From Kosakonia sp. H02 (GTDB lineage: Bacteria > Pseudomonadota > Gammaproteobacteria > Enterobacterales > Enterobacteriaceae): a DNA stretch of 64,000 bases. The position numbers and the translations under genes are program-made. This document shows positions 1-8,460 of the stretch, in pieces (the stretch's first letter is position 1; each line of letters opens with the position of its first letter). A model generated the notes under the pieces. That model worked only from the letters and a program-made list of their open reading frames with translations. It was not told the origin of the DNA and did no database searches. The stretch is from assembly GCA_030704225.1 (NCBI GenBank), contig CP131915.1, forward strand, positions 3,596,001 through 3,660,000. Direction: 5' to 3'.

Positions 1-29
1 TCGCGACAGTTTTTGTGCTCATTGCATCC

Positions 30-1358
30 TCAGGCGTTATTGGTGGCTTCTGCCTGTAACTGCGCCTGCTCGGCGCGGCGTGAGGCAATCTTCACAAACG
101 GCAGGTAAATAAGAATAGCGGTAAGAATGCAGATAAGCTGCGTGACCACCGCGCCCATCGAACCGGCAGTAGAGAGCCAGGCATTAATCAGTGGCGGCGT
201 GGTCCACGGCACCATCACCACCGCTTTTCCGGCGAAACCGGTGGCAGTCGCGAAGTAGCCAATCGAACCGGTGACCAGCGGCGTGATGATAAACGGGATC
301 GCGAGGATCGGGTTGAGCATGATAGGCATGCCGAAAATCACCGGCTCGTTAATGTTGAAGATCCCCGGCCCAATCGACAGCTTGGCGATCTCTTTCATCT
401 CTTTGCGTTTGGTGGCGATCATCACCGCCACCAGCAAGCCGATGGTCAGCCCGGAGCCGCCAATGCTCATATACACATCCCAGAACGGCATGGTGATGAT
501 GTTCGGCACCTCTTTGCCCTGCTCAAAGGCGCTCATATTGACGGTGATGGCACCTAATAGCAGCGGTTCGCGGATAGGTTTAATCATCTGGTTGCCGTGA
601 ATACCAATCACCCAGAAAAGTTGCGCAACAAACATCAGCAGCAAAATCCCCGGCAGGCTTTGCACCACGCGCTCCAGCGGCTGCTGAACCACCTGGTAAA
701 CGGCGTCGTACAGATACATGCCGGTCACCTGATGGAAGACAAAGCCAAAGGTGGCAATTACCGTGGTGGTGATGATCGCCGGGATCAGCGCGGAAAACGA
801 GGCTGAAACATTAGGCGGCACGGTGTCCGGCATTTCGATCTTCAGCCCTTCGCGGTTCTCCAGCCAGCAATAAATCTCTACCGACAAAATGGCGATAAAC
901 ATGCCGAGGAACAGGCTACGGGTATCAGAGAACTGGCGCAGCAGTACGTCTTTCACCACGTGCATCTGCCCGTCGACCAGCATTTCAACAGTCGTTGGCG
1001 TGACGCAGATAAAGCAGATCACCGCCAGCAGGCCGGGAAACAACGTTCTGATGCCGTTAATTCGCCCCAGTTCGATGCCGATTAAGAACACCGCGCCGAT
1101 GTTGAGGAAGTTCAGCGTGGCGTAGTTAATGGCGCTGGTAATCGGTTTAAGCGCGGCCAGAAATGAGAGGGACTGGAAGCTGGCGAGACCGTTTTTCGGA
1201 TCCAGCACCATGTTAGAGATAAGCACGGAGAACGCGCCGACGATAATCACCGGCATCAGAGTAATAAACGAGGATTTGATCGCCATGATGTAGCGATAGC
1301 TGTTGAATTTCGTCGCAAAACTACCCAGAGAATCGATGAGCTTTTCTTGTAGGGCCAT
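30..1358 (-). CDS. PTS EIIC permease, lactose/cellobiose family
   Basis: This is the membrane-embedded EIIC subunit of a sugar phosphotransferase system, which imports and phosphorylates a beta-glucoside or chitobiose-like sugar; the exact substrate is not readable. The 442-residue protein has many hydrophobic segments. It carries the family motifs GIHGNQMIKPI (mid-protein) and NINEPVIFG (C-terminal half). The ATG at 1358 is preceded by GAGG at a good distance, so I prefer it over a GTG three codons upstream. No EIIA or EIIB gene is in the window, so they must lie beyond the left edge or elsewhere. Three operator-like repeats lie upstream. Family is confident; substrate is unknown. Confidence 0.87.
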   Translation of the reverse strand: MALQEKLIDSLGSFATKFNSYRYIMAIKSSFITLMPVIIVGAFSVLISNMVLDPKNGLASFQSLSFLAALKPITSAINYATLNFLNIGAVFLIGIELGRINGIRTLFPGLLAVICFICVTPTTVEMLVDGQMHVVKDVLLRQFSDTRSLFLGMFIAILSVEIYCWLENREGLKIEMPDTVPPNVSASFSALIPAIITTTVIATFGFVFHQVTGMYLYDAVYQVVQQPLERVVQSLPGILLLMFVAQLFWVIGIHGNQMIKPIREPLLLGAITVNMSAFEQGKEVPNIITMPFWDVYMSIGGSGLTIGLLVAVMIATKRKEMKEIAKLSIGPGIFNINEPVIFGMPIMLNPILAIPFIITPLVTGSIGYFATATGFAGKAVVMVPWTTPPLINAWLSTAGSMGAVVTQLICILTAILIYLPFVKIASRRAEQAQLQAEATNNA

Positions 1359-1417
1359 GAGTAACACCTCAGTAAAGGGGCTTTTTATCGATACAGGGAT
1401 ACGGCTTAAGTCCCATT

Positions 1418-1521
1418 TGGCATACCAAAAATAGCTATGCAGCGGGAAAAGTTCTGTGACACGTCTCGCAACGCGCTATCTGGTATTCCAAAATGCAACG
1501 CAGCGGGGCTTTGGCATACCA
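1418..1521. promoter_or_regulatory. Three phased operator-like repeats (TGGYATWCCA)
   Basis: The 10-base motif TGGCATACCA occurs at 1418-1427 and 1512-1521, and TGGTATTCCA at 1481-1490. All three lie upstream of the PTS EIIC gene. Start-to-start distances are 63 and 31 bases, close to six and three helical turns. The motif resembles operators of GntR-family regulators such as ExuR/UxuR (TTGGTATACCAA), but no such regulator is encoded in the window. Confidence 0.55.
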
Positions 1522-1588
1522 CCTTACGCTAAGCAAGGTTTTGCGGGAGGAGCGATCCCACCAGGGGCGGCGGGATCGGGAAGAAAGG

Positions 1589-2851
1589 TTAAATGAGTTC
1601 GAGACCAATCAGCTCTTCAATGGTCTGGCGACGGCGGATCAGGCGCGCAACGCCATTATCAAACAGCACTTCCGGCAGCAGCGGGCGGCTGTTGTAATTA
1701 GAGGACATCGACGCACCATACGCACCGGTATCATGCAGCACTAAATAATCCCCCGCTTTCACCGCCGGCAGCGCGCGGGTTTCCACTTTGCCGCCCTCTT
1801 GCTGGGTAAAGACATCGCCGGATTCACACAGCGGCCCGGCAACCACGGTGTCGATCAACGGTTGATGCTGAAGGTCGCGGCCATCGGCGGCCAGCGCCGT
1901 AATGTGGTGATAGCTGCCGTACATTGCCGGGCGCATCAGGTCGTTAAACCCGGCGTCGATCAGCACAAAATGGCGGCTGCCCATGTTTTTCACGCTGCGT
2001 ACCTGTGAGACCAGCACGCCGGATTCGGCCACCAGGAAGCGCCCCGGTTCGATCTCCAGTTTTACCGCATGGCCCAGATGCCTGGCGATTTGCTCACGCG
2101 CCGCATTCCACAGCCCGTAATAGTGGGCGGTATCGACCGGTTCCTCACCTTCACGATAAGGAACCGACAAGCCGCCGCCCGCCGAAATAGCGTGCAGATC
2201 CTGGCCGAATTCCACCACCTGCTGCACCATTGCGCCGCACACTTGCTCAAGATGGCCGTAATCCACACCGGAACCGATATGCATGTGAATGCCCGCCAGT
2301 TTCAACTGGTAACGCTGCATCACGTCCAGCGCCGCGCCCATATCGCCGTACCAGATCCCGTGTTTACTGTTTTCGCCGCCGGTGTTGGTTTTTTGGCTGT
2401 GGCCGTGACCAAAACCGGGGTTGACCCGCAGCCAGACGCGATGGCCCGGCGATACTGCACCAAGCTGCTCCAGCATATCCACTGAACCGGCGTTCACCGC
2501 AATGCCCAGTTCACTGACTCGCGCAATCGTCGCGTCATCCAGCACATCGGCAGTGAAAACAATATCGTCCGGGTGAGTTTTCGGATCGTAACCCGCCGCC
2601 AGCGCGCGCTCGATTTCCCCCAGCGACACAGAATCCACTTTCACGCCCTGCTCGCGCATCAGGCGCAAAATATGAATGTTGGAACAGGCTTTCTGCGCAA
2701 AACGGATCACGTCGAATTCGCGCAGTTTAGCGATTTGCCCGCGAATGATTTGTGCATCATAAACCCACACCGGGCAGCCAAATTCAGCGGGCAGCTTCAG
2801 CAGGTTGGCGGCGTTCAGGTCTGTTTCGGTCTGGTGTAATGAGCGTGGCAT
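1589..2851 (-). CDS. lysA: Diaminopimelate decarboxylase
   Basis: LysA decarboxylates meso-diaminopimelate to L-lysine, the last step of lysine synthesis, using pyridoxal phosphate (PLP) in the cytoplasm. The reading frame extends upstream, but the protein should start at MPRSLHQ. This start has GGAG in front of it and gives 420 residues, the E. coli length. The PLP lysine is K54 in FAQKACSN. The glycine-rich HIGSGVDYG, EIEPGRF and the catalytic LCESGD motif follow. It is divergent from lysR, its known activator, with 120 bases between them. Confidence 0.97.
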   Translation of the reverse strand: MPRSLHQTETDLNAANLLKLPAEFGCPVWVYDAQIIRGQIAKLREFDVIRFAQKACSNIHILRLMREQGVKVDSVSLGEIERALAAGYDPKTHPDDIVFTADVLDDATIARVSELGIAVNAGSVDMLEQLGAVSPGHRVWLRVNPGFGHGHSQKTNTGGENSKHGIWYGDMGAALDVMQRYQLKLAGIHMHIGSGVDYGHLEQVCGAMVQQVVEFGQDLHAISAGGGLSVPYREGEEPVDTAHYYGLWNAAREQIARHLGHAVKLEIEPGRFLVAESGVLVSQVRSVKNMGSRHFVLIDAGFNDLMRPAMYGSYHHITALAADGRDLQHQPLIDTVVAGPLCESGDVFTQQEGGKVETRALPAVKAGDYLVLHDTGAYGASMSSNYNSRPLLPEVLFDNGVARLIRRRQTIEELIGLELI

Positions 2852-2901
2852 AACAACTCCGGCAGCAATCTTTTTTATGATTACGCCATAGCGCGAAGAG
2901 A

Positions 2902-2920
2902 ATAAAAAATATCGTTTTAT
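2902..2920. promoter_or_regulatory. Inverted repeat in lysA-lysR intergenic region
   Basis: ATAAAA, seven bases, then TTTTAT form a dyad between the divergent lysA and lysR starts. LysR regulators bind AT-rich dyads in this position, so it is a candidate LysR site. The assignment is by position and symmetry only. Confidence 0.35.
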
Positions 2921-2971
2921 CGCCACTCTATGCAAAAATGATATAGCTAACGCTTTCAACCGGACACCACC

Positions 2972-3898
2972 ATGCCTGCCGTTAATCTGCGCCATATCGA
3001 AATCTTTCACGCCGTGATGACCACCGGCAACCTGACGGAAGCCGCTGCCATGCTGCACACCTCGCAGCCGACGGTTAGCCGCGAACTGGCACGTTTTGAA
3101 AAAGTGCTTGGGCTAAAGCTATTTGAACGTACGCGCGGGCGCTTACACCCGACGGTGCAAGGGCTGCGGCTGTTTGAAGAGGTGCAGCGCTCCTGGTACG
3201 GGCTGGACCGGATTGTCAGCGCGGCAGAAAGCCTGCGCGAGTTCCGCCAGGGTGAACTATCCATTGCCTGTTTGCCGGTGTTTTCCCAATCGTTTTTACC
3301 GCTGCTGTTGCAGCCGTTTCTGGCCCGCTATCCGGATGTCAGCCTGAATATCGTGCCGCAGGAATCCCCGCTGCTGGAAGAGTGGCTCTCAGCCCAGCGC
3401 CACGATTTGGGTTTAACCGAAACCCTCAGCACGCCGGCAGGCACCGAGCGCACGCCGCTGCTGACCTGTAATGAAGTGTGCGTGATGCCCCAGGATCATC
3501 CGCTGGCACAAAAAAACGTGCTGACCCCGACGGATTTTCAGGGTGAGAATTACATCAGTTTGTCGCGCACTGACAGCTACCGGCAGTTGCTGGATGCGCT
3601 GTTTACTGAACATCAGGTGAAACGGCGGATGGTGCTGGAAACCCACAGCGCGGCGTCGGTGTGCGCGATGGTGCGCGCCGGGGTCGGCATTTCGGTGGTG
3701 AACCCGCTCACGGCGCTCGATTATGCCGCCAGCGGCGTGGCGGTGCGGCGTTTCAGTATTGATGTGCCGTTTACCGTCAGCCTCATTCGCCCGCTGCATC
3801 GCCCGGCGTCTGCGCTGGTCGAGGCCTTTACCCATCATTTGCAGGCAGCCACGGCGCAGGTTAGCGAGCCGCTGGCTGCCATGCTGGGCGAGCGTTAA
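2972..3898 (+). CDS. lysR: LysR transcriptional activator of lysA
   Basis: LysR activates lysA in response to diaminopimelate and represses itself in E. coli. The 308-residue protein begins with the family winged helix-turn-helix: LRHIEIFHAVMTTGNLTEAA, then TSQPTVSRELARFEK. The substrate-binding domain fills the rest. It is the founding LTTR and the gene pair order is that of E. coli. The stop codon overlaps the end of the convergent ygeA by four bases. Confidence 0.96.
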   Translation: MPAVNLRHIEIFHAVMTTGNLTEAAAMLHTSQPTVSRELARFEKVLGLKLFERTRGRLHPTVQGLRLFEEVQRSWYGLDRIVSAAESLREFRQGELSIACLPVFSQSFLPLLLQPFLARYPDVSLNIVPQESPLLEEWLSAQRHDLGLTETLSTPAGTERTPLLTCNEVCVMPQDHPLAQKNVLTPTDFQGENYISLSRTDSYRQLLDALFTEHQVKRRMVLETHSAASVCAMVRAGVGISVVNPLTALDYAASGVAVRRFSIDVPFTVSLIRPLHRPASALVEAFTHHLQAATAQVSEPLAAMLGER

Positions 3899-4587
3899 GA
3901 GAGCATAAAATCCACCGCATCGGCGGCATGCAGCGCCGTGGTGTCGAACACTTTAATCGGACTATGGGTTTGGGGCAGCAGCAGGCCAATTTCGGTACAG
4001 CCGAAAATGACCCCCTGCGCGCCTTCATCCGCCATCTGCTTGATCAAATTCATAAAATAGTAGCGCGACTCATCGCTGAACGTACCGAGACAGAGTTCAT
4101 CAAAGATGATTTGGTTGATGCGTTCTCTGTCTTCCGGGCCTGGTACAGACGTTTTGATGCCGAACTGTTTTTCCAGACGCCCGCGATAGAAATCCTGCTC
4201 CATGGTGTAGCGCGTACCGAGCAGCGCGACGTTGTGCTGACCGGCATTTTCAATCGCCCGGCCGGTGGCATCGGCAATATGCAGGAATGGAATCTGGCAG
4301 CGTTCTTCAATTTGCCCGGCCACTTTGTGCATGGTGTTGGTGCACAGCACAATCGCCTGTGCGCCCGCCTGCTCCAGACCGGCCGCCGCCTGGGCGAGAA
4401 TTTCTCCGGCTTTGTGCCACTGCGCCGTCGCCTGGCAGGTCTCTATGTCGTGAAAATCCACGCTGTGCAACAGCAAACTGGCGGAGTGTAAGCCACCGAG
4501 GCGGGCTTTGACGCCCTCGTTGATCAGGCGATAGTAGGGAATGGTCGATTCCCAGCTCATGCCACCCAGCAAACCTATCGTTTTCAT
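3895..4587 (-). CDS. ygeA: Amino-acid racemase, aspartate/glutamate racemase family
   Basis: YgeA is a PLP-independent amino-acid racemase with broad substrate range in E. coli. The 230-residue protein starts with MKTIGLLGGMSWEST. The two catalytic cysteines of the family are visible as C82 in LCTNTMHK and C197 in FGCTEIGL. It lies next to lysR as in E. coli. The E. coli neighbour araE is displaced here by the inserted kdgF-tog block. The start has GGAGAGAC a few bases upstream. Confidence 0.93.
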   Translation of the reverse strand: MKTIGLLGGMSWESTIPYYRLINEGVKARLGGLHSASLLLHSVDFHDIETCQATAQWHKAGEILAQAAAGLEQAGAQAIVLCTNTMHKVAGQIEERCQIPFLHIADATGRAIENAGQHNVALLGTRYTMEQDFYRGRLEKQFGIKTSVPGPEDRERINQIIFDELCLGTFSDESRYYFMNLIKQMADEGAQGVIFGCTEIGLLLPQTHSPIKVFDTTALHAADAVDFMLS

Positions 4588-4692
4588 TGTGTCTCTCCGT
4601 CGGGTTTAGCACCCAGTCAAGCAAAGTTGTGATCGACTTTCAACTTCTCTGGCCTCGCGTTTATTTTTACGCAACCCTGAGATAAATTATTT

Positions 4693-4707
4693 TGAAACAA
4701 CGTTTCA
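4693..4707. promoter_or_regulatory. KdgR box upstream of kdgF
   Basis: TGAAACAACGTTTCA is a near-perfect palindrome ending 29 bases before the kdgF start. It matches the KdgR operator consensus of pectinolytic enterobacteria (TRAAAYRYYRTTTYA). KdgR would repress kdgF until KDG is present. No kdgR gene is in the window. Confidence 0.75.
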
Positions 4708-4736
4708 TCATCCAACATCCACTACAGGACAGCCCG

Positions 4737-5063
4737 ATGTTTATCTTTCATAAAGACACGCAACTTGACGATTTGGGCAACGGTGTCACCCGCCGCATTC
4801 TGGCCCATGGGGGCAAAATGATGGCGGTCGAAGTTATGTTCGAACAAGGTGCCATCGGCCCAATGCACAACCATCCTCACGAGCAACTCACCTATGTGTT
4901 ATCCGGGGAGTTCGAATTTACCATTGGTGATGAGAAACATATCGTCACCGCAGGCGATACTCTTTATAAGCAACCGCACATTATGCACGGCTGCGTGTGC
5001 CTGAAACCGGGAACGTTGCTCGACACCTTTACGCCAGTGCGTGAAGATTTCTTAAAATCCTGA
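4737..5063 (+). CDS. kdgF: KdgF, cupin protein for unsaturated uronate linearisation
   Basis: KdgF converts the cyclic unsaturated galacturonate released by oligogalacturonate cleavage to its linear keto form, feeding KduI. The protein is a single 108-residue cupin. Metal ligands are H46 and H48 in HNHPHEQ and the later H84 in MHGCVC. The start MFIFHKD with AGGA upstream gives the family's usual length. A TTG 45 bases upstream would run through the KdgR box and is rejected. It is followed by an intrinsic terminator and then the tog operon. Confidence 0.88.
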   Translation: MFIFHKDTQLDDLGNGVTRRILAHGGKMMAVEVMFEQGAIGPMHNHPHEQLTYVLSGEFEFTIGDEKHIVTAGDTLYKQPHIMHGCVCLKPGTLLDTFTPVREDFLKS

Positions 5064-5069
5064 CGCCTC

Positions 5070-5097
5070 AACGCCTCCACAACCGGGGGCGTTTTTA
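5070..5097 (+). terminator. Intrinsic terminator after kdgF
   Basis: AACGCC pairs with GGCGTT around a C/G-rich loop, followed by a T run. It ends the kdgF message before the tog promoter region. Confidence 0.75.
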
Positions 5098-5519
5098 TTT
5101 CCACGCCCTTTTTAATGCTTCGCCGGATAATCGTTTTAATGTTGAATGATTTCGTTCTGCGATATTTATCTTGTCCCTTTTCACCCGCGTTTATTTCCTG
5201 AGAACCCTGCTTTTTTGGCTAAAAATGACAGCCACCTCACTTTATTGAAACATCGTTTCGACTCTGATCACATTTCACACATTAATAGAATGACGGCAAA
5301 ATTAAACACAATAAAATATTTTAAAACGATGTTTTACAAATCGAGAACAAAAGTTCAGAGGATTTTAAAACCCGGAATATTTGCAATGTTTTCCGTCCGT
5401 TATCGATTTTAAACGCATTGATATCATTGAATATTGTGGTCATGCGAAGCCGTAACGCCCAGCGACAGGGACGCCACGCACCGAATCCGAATTACACATT
5501 GTTCGCCAGGTAGGTATGT
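5098..5519 (+). promoter_or_regulatory. tog operon control region
   Basis: This gene-free stretch before togM is AT-rich. It holds two KdgR-box-like sequences: TGAAACATCGTTTCG at 5246-5260 and TAAAACGATGTTTTA at 5322-5336. Between them GATCACATTT at about 5265-5274 equals one half of a CRP site, though the left half is poor. An 88-codon frame here has no ribosome site or recognisable protein and is not called. The layout suggests KdgR repression and possible CRP activation of togMNAB. Confidence 0.6.
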
Positions 5520-6410
5520 ATGAATGAAAACAGACTACTGGGATTGGCCTGGATATCGCCCTACATAATAGGGCTGATTGTCTTTACGGCTTTCCCATTC
5601 ATCTCATCCTTCTTTCTCAGTTTTACTGAGTATGATCTGATGAGCCCGCCGGTATTTAATGGCATCGAAAACTATCGCTACATGTTTACGGAAGACACCC
5701 TCTTCTGGAAATCGATGGGCGTGACATTTGCGTATGTATTTTTAACGATTCCGCTGAAACTCGCTTTTGCGCTGGGCATTGCGTTTGTGCTGAATTTTAA
5801 ATTGCGCGGCATCGGCTTTTTCCGCACCGCGTACTACATTCCGTCGATTCTTGGCAGCTCGGTGGCGATTGCGGTGCTGTGGCGTGCCTTGTTTGCTATT
5901 GATGGCCTGCTGAACAGTTTTATCGGCGTGTTCGGTCTTGATCCCATTAACTGGCTAGGCGAACCCTCGCTGGCGCTGATGTCCGTGACCTTGCTGCGCG
6001 TCTGGCAGTTTGGTTCCGCGATGGTGATTTTCCTCGCCGCGCTGCAAAACGTCCCGCAATCGCAGTATGAAGCGGCAATGATCGACGGCGCCAGCAAATG
6101 GCAGATGTTTATGAAAGTGACCGTGCCGCTGATTACGCCGGTGATCTTCTTCAATTTCATCATGCAGACCACGCAGGCGTTCCAGGAATTTACCGGCCCG
6201 TATGTGATTACCGGCGGCGGCCCGACTTATTACACCTACCTGTTCTCGCTCTACATCTACGACACCGCGTTTAAATATTTCGATATGGGCTACGGCGCGG
6301 CGCTGGCCTGGGTGCTGTTCCTGGTGGTGGCGGTGTTTGCCTCTATCGCCTTTAAGTCCTCGAAATATTGGGTCTTTTACTCTGCCGATAAGGGAGGCAA
6401 AAATGGCTGA
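5520..6410 (+). CDS. togM: Oligogalacturonide ABC transporter permease TogM
   Basis: TogM is one of two inner-membrane permeases of the TogMNAB importer for pectin oligogalacturonides. The 296-residue protein has six predicted membrane spans. It carries the EAA loop (EAAMIDGASKWQMF) that contacts the ATPase. The start MNENRLLGLAW follows a GGTAGGT sequence. Its last codons overlap the togN start by eight bases, indicating coupled translation. The MalF-like family is certain. The substrate is inferred from its kdgF, ogl, kduI and kdgM neighbours. Confidence 0.9.
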   Translation: MNENRLLGLAWISPYIIGLIVFTAFPFISSFFLSFTEYDLMSPPVFNGIENYRYMFTEDTLFWKSMGVTFAYVFLTIPLKLAFALGIAFVLNFKLRGIGFFRTAYYIPSILGSSVAIAVLWRALFAIDGLLNSFIGVFGLDPINWLGEPSLALMSVTLLRVWQFGSAMVIFLAALQNVPQSQYEAAMIDGASKWQMFMKVTVPLITPVIFFNFIMQTTQAFQEFTGPYVITGGGPTYYTYLFSLYIYDTAFKYFDMGYGAALAWVLFLVVAVFASIAFKSSKYWVFYSADKGGKNG

Positions 6411-7305
6411 TGTTCAACACCTTACGCCGGGTATGAAGGAAGCCGAACGTGAAGTGGCGCGCACCCTGCGCCGCGAGAAAGTGAGCGCGTGGTGTCGCTA
6501 CGTGATCCTGCTTTTTGTCGGCCTGTTAATGCTCTACCCGCTGGCGTGGATGTTCTCAGCGTCATTCAAACCGAACCATGAGATCTTCACCACGCTGGGC
6601 CTCTGGCCGACGCACGCCACCTGGGATGGTTTTGTGAACGGCTGGAAAACCGGCACCGAATACACCTTCGGCCATTACATGCTGAACACCTTTAAGTATG
6701 TGATCCCAAAAGTGGTGCTGACCATTATCTCTTCGACGGTGGTGGCTTACGGTTTCGCCCGCTTTGAGATCCCGTGGAAGAACTTCTGGTTCGGCACGCT
6801 TATCGCCACCATGCTGCTGCCAAGCACCGTGCTGCTGATCCCGCAGTACTTGATGTTCCGTGAAATGGGCATGCTCAATAGTTATATGCCGCTTTACCTG
6901 CCGCTGGCGTTCGCCACACAAGGCTTCTTCGTCTTTATGTTGATTCAGTTTTTACGCGGCGTGCCGCGCGATATGGAAGAAGCCGCGCAAATCGACGGCT
7001 GCAATTCGTGGCAGGTGCTGTGGTACGTGGTGGTGCCGATTCTGAAACCGGCGATTATCTCCGTGGCGCTGTTCCAGTTTATGTGGTCGATGAATGACTT
7101 TATCGGCCCGCTGATTTACGTCTACAGCGTGGATAAATACCCCATCGCGCTGGCGCTGAAAATGTCCATCGACGTTACCGAAGGCGCGCCGTGGAACGAA
7201 ATTCTGGCCATGGCGAGTATCTCGATCCTGCCGTCCATCATTGTCTTCTTCCTGGCACAGCGCTACTTCGTTCAGGGCGTGACCAGCAGCGGAATTAAAG
7301 GTTAA
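6403..7305 (+). CDS. togN: Oligogalacturonide ABC transporter permease TogN
   Basis: TogN is the second permease of the importer, MalG-like. The frame extends upstream, but the start MADVQHLTPGMK has GGGAGG in front and gives 300 residues. An N-terminal cytoplasmic stretch of about 35 residues precedes six membrane spans. The EAA motif reads EEAAQIDGCNSWQVL. It overlaps togM and is followed after 12 bases by togA. Confidence 0.9.
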   Translation: MADVQHLTPGMKEAEREVARTLRREKVSAWCRYVILLFVGLLMLYPLAWMFSASFKPNHEIFTTLGLWPTHATWDGFVNGWKTGTEYTFGHYMLNTFKYVIPKVVLTIISSTVVAYGFARFEIPWKNFWFGTLIATMLLPSTVLLIPQYLMFREMGMLNSYMPLYLPLAFATQGFFVFMLIQFLRGVPRDMEEAAQIDGCNSWQVLWYVVVPILKPAIISVALFQFMWSMNDFIGPLIYVYSVDKYPIALALKMSIDVTEGAPWNEILAMASISILPSIIVFFLAQRYFVQGVTSSGIKG

Positions 7306-7317
7306 GAGGGAAGTATC

Positions 7318-8445
7318 ATGGCTGAAGTGATTTTCAACAAACTGGAAAAAGTCTACTCCAACGGCTTCAAAGCGGTACATGGTATCGACCTGAAAATTGC
7401 CGACGGTGAATTTATGGTGATCGTCGGGCCTTCCGGCTGCGCTAAATCCACCACTCTGCGTATGCTGGCGGGGCTTGAAACCATCAGCGGCGGCGAAGTG
7501 CGCATTGGCGAGAAGATTGTGAACAACCTTGCGCCGAAAGCGCGCGGCATTGCGATGGTGTTTCAGAACTATGCGCTCTATCCGCATATGACCGTGCGGG
7601 AAAACCTCGCCTTCGGCCTGAAGCTGAGCAAACTGCCGAAGGATGAAATCACCAAACAGGTGGATGAAGCGGCGAAAATCCTCGAACTGGAAGAGTTGAT
7701 GGACCGTTTGCCGCGCCAACTCTCCGGTGGCCAGGCACAGCGCGTGGCAGTGGGTCGTGCGATTGTGAAAAAACCGGACGTGTTCCTGTTCGACGAACCG
7801 CTATCGAACCTCGACGCCAAACTGCGCGCCTCGATGCGTATTCGTATTTCCGATCTGCACAAGCAATTAAAAAGCTCCGGCAAACCGGCCACCACTGTTT
7901 ACGTTACGCACGATCAGACCGAAGCGATGACCATGGGCGACAGGATTTGCGTGATGAAGCTCGGCCATATCATGCAGGTGGACACGCCGGATAACCTGTA
8001 TCACTTCCCGAACAATATGTTTGTCGCGGGCTTTATCGGCGCGCCAGAGATGAATATCAAACCGGCGAAAATCGTGCAGAAAGAGGATGGCCTGCATATC
8101 ACCGTCGGTCACGAAACGCTGGCGCTTAACGCGCGTCAGCAGGAAAAAGTCGCGCCTTACGCGGATAAAGAGGTGTTCTTTGGCGTGCGTCCGGAGTTTG
8201 TCTCCGTCGCTGATGAACCGTTTGGCGAAAATTGCGGCTCCGGCGAGCTGGTACGCGTAGAGAACATGGGCCACGAGTTCTTTATCTACCTGAAAGTCGC
8301 CGACTATGAGCTGACCGCCCGAATTCCTTCTGATGAAGCTAAGCCAATGATTGCAAAGGGGCTTCACCGGAAGGTGTATTTTAAGTTCGATATGAATAAG
8401 TGCCATATTTTTGACGCAAAAACTGAACAGAACATCTCTCTCTAA
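7318..8445 (+). CDS. togA: Oligogalacturonide ABC transporter ATPase TogA
   Basis: TogA is the cytoplasmic ATPase that powers oligogalacturonide import. It has 375 residues, as in MalK/MsmX-type ATPases with a C-terminal OB-fold (TOBE) domain. The Walker A is GPSGCAKST (residues 37-46), with alanine where most P-loops have glycine. The signature is LSGGQAQRVAVGRA, the Walker B VFLFDEPLSNLD and the switch YVTHDQ. It is third in the tog operon with GAGGGAAG before its ATG. Confidence 0.92.
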   Translation: MAEVIFNKLEKVYSNGFKAVHGIDLKIADGEFMVIVGPSGCAKSTTLRMLAGLETISGGEVRIGEKIVNNLAPKARGIAMVFQNYALYPHMTVRENLAFGLKLSKLPKDEITKQVDEAAKILELEELMDRLPRQLSGGQAQRVAVGRAIVKKPDVFLFDEPLSNLDAKLRASMRIRISDLHKQLKSSGKPATTVYVTHDQTEAMTMGDRICVMKLGHIMQVDTPDNLYHFPNNMFVAGFIGAPEMNIKPAKIVQKEDGLHITVGHETLALNARQQEKVAPYADKEVFFGVRPEFVSVADEPFGENCGSGELVRVENMGHEFFIYLKVADYELTARIPSDEAKPMIAKGLHRKVYFKFDMNKCHIFDAKTEQNISL

Positions 8446-8460
8446 TTTCGGAGTATAAAA

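Noticed and set aside
5146..5412. An 88-codon frame before togM
   Set aside because: It has no ribosome site, no recognisable domain and overlaps KdgR-box-like sites in an AT-rich control region.
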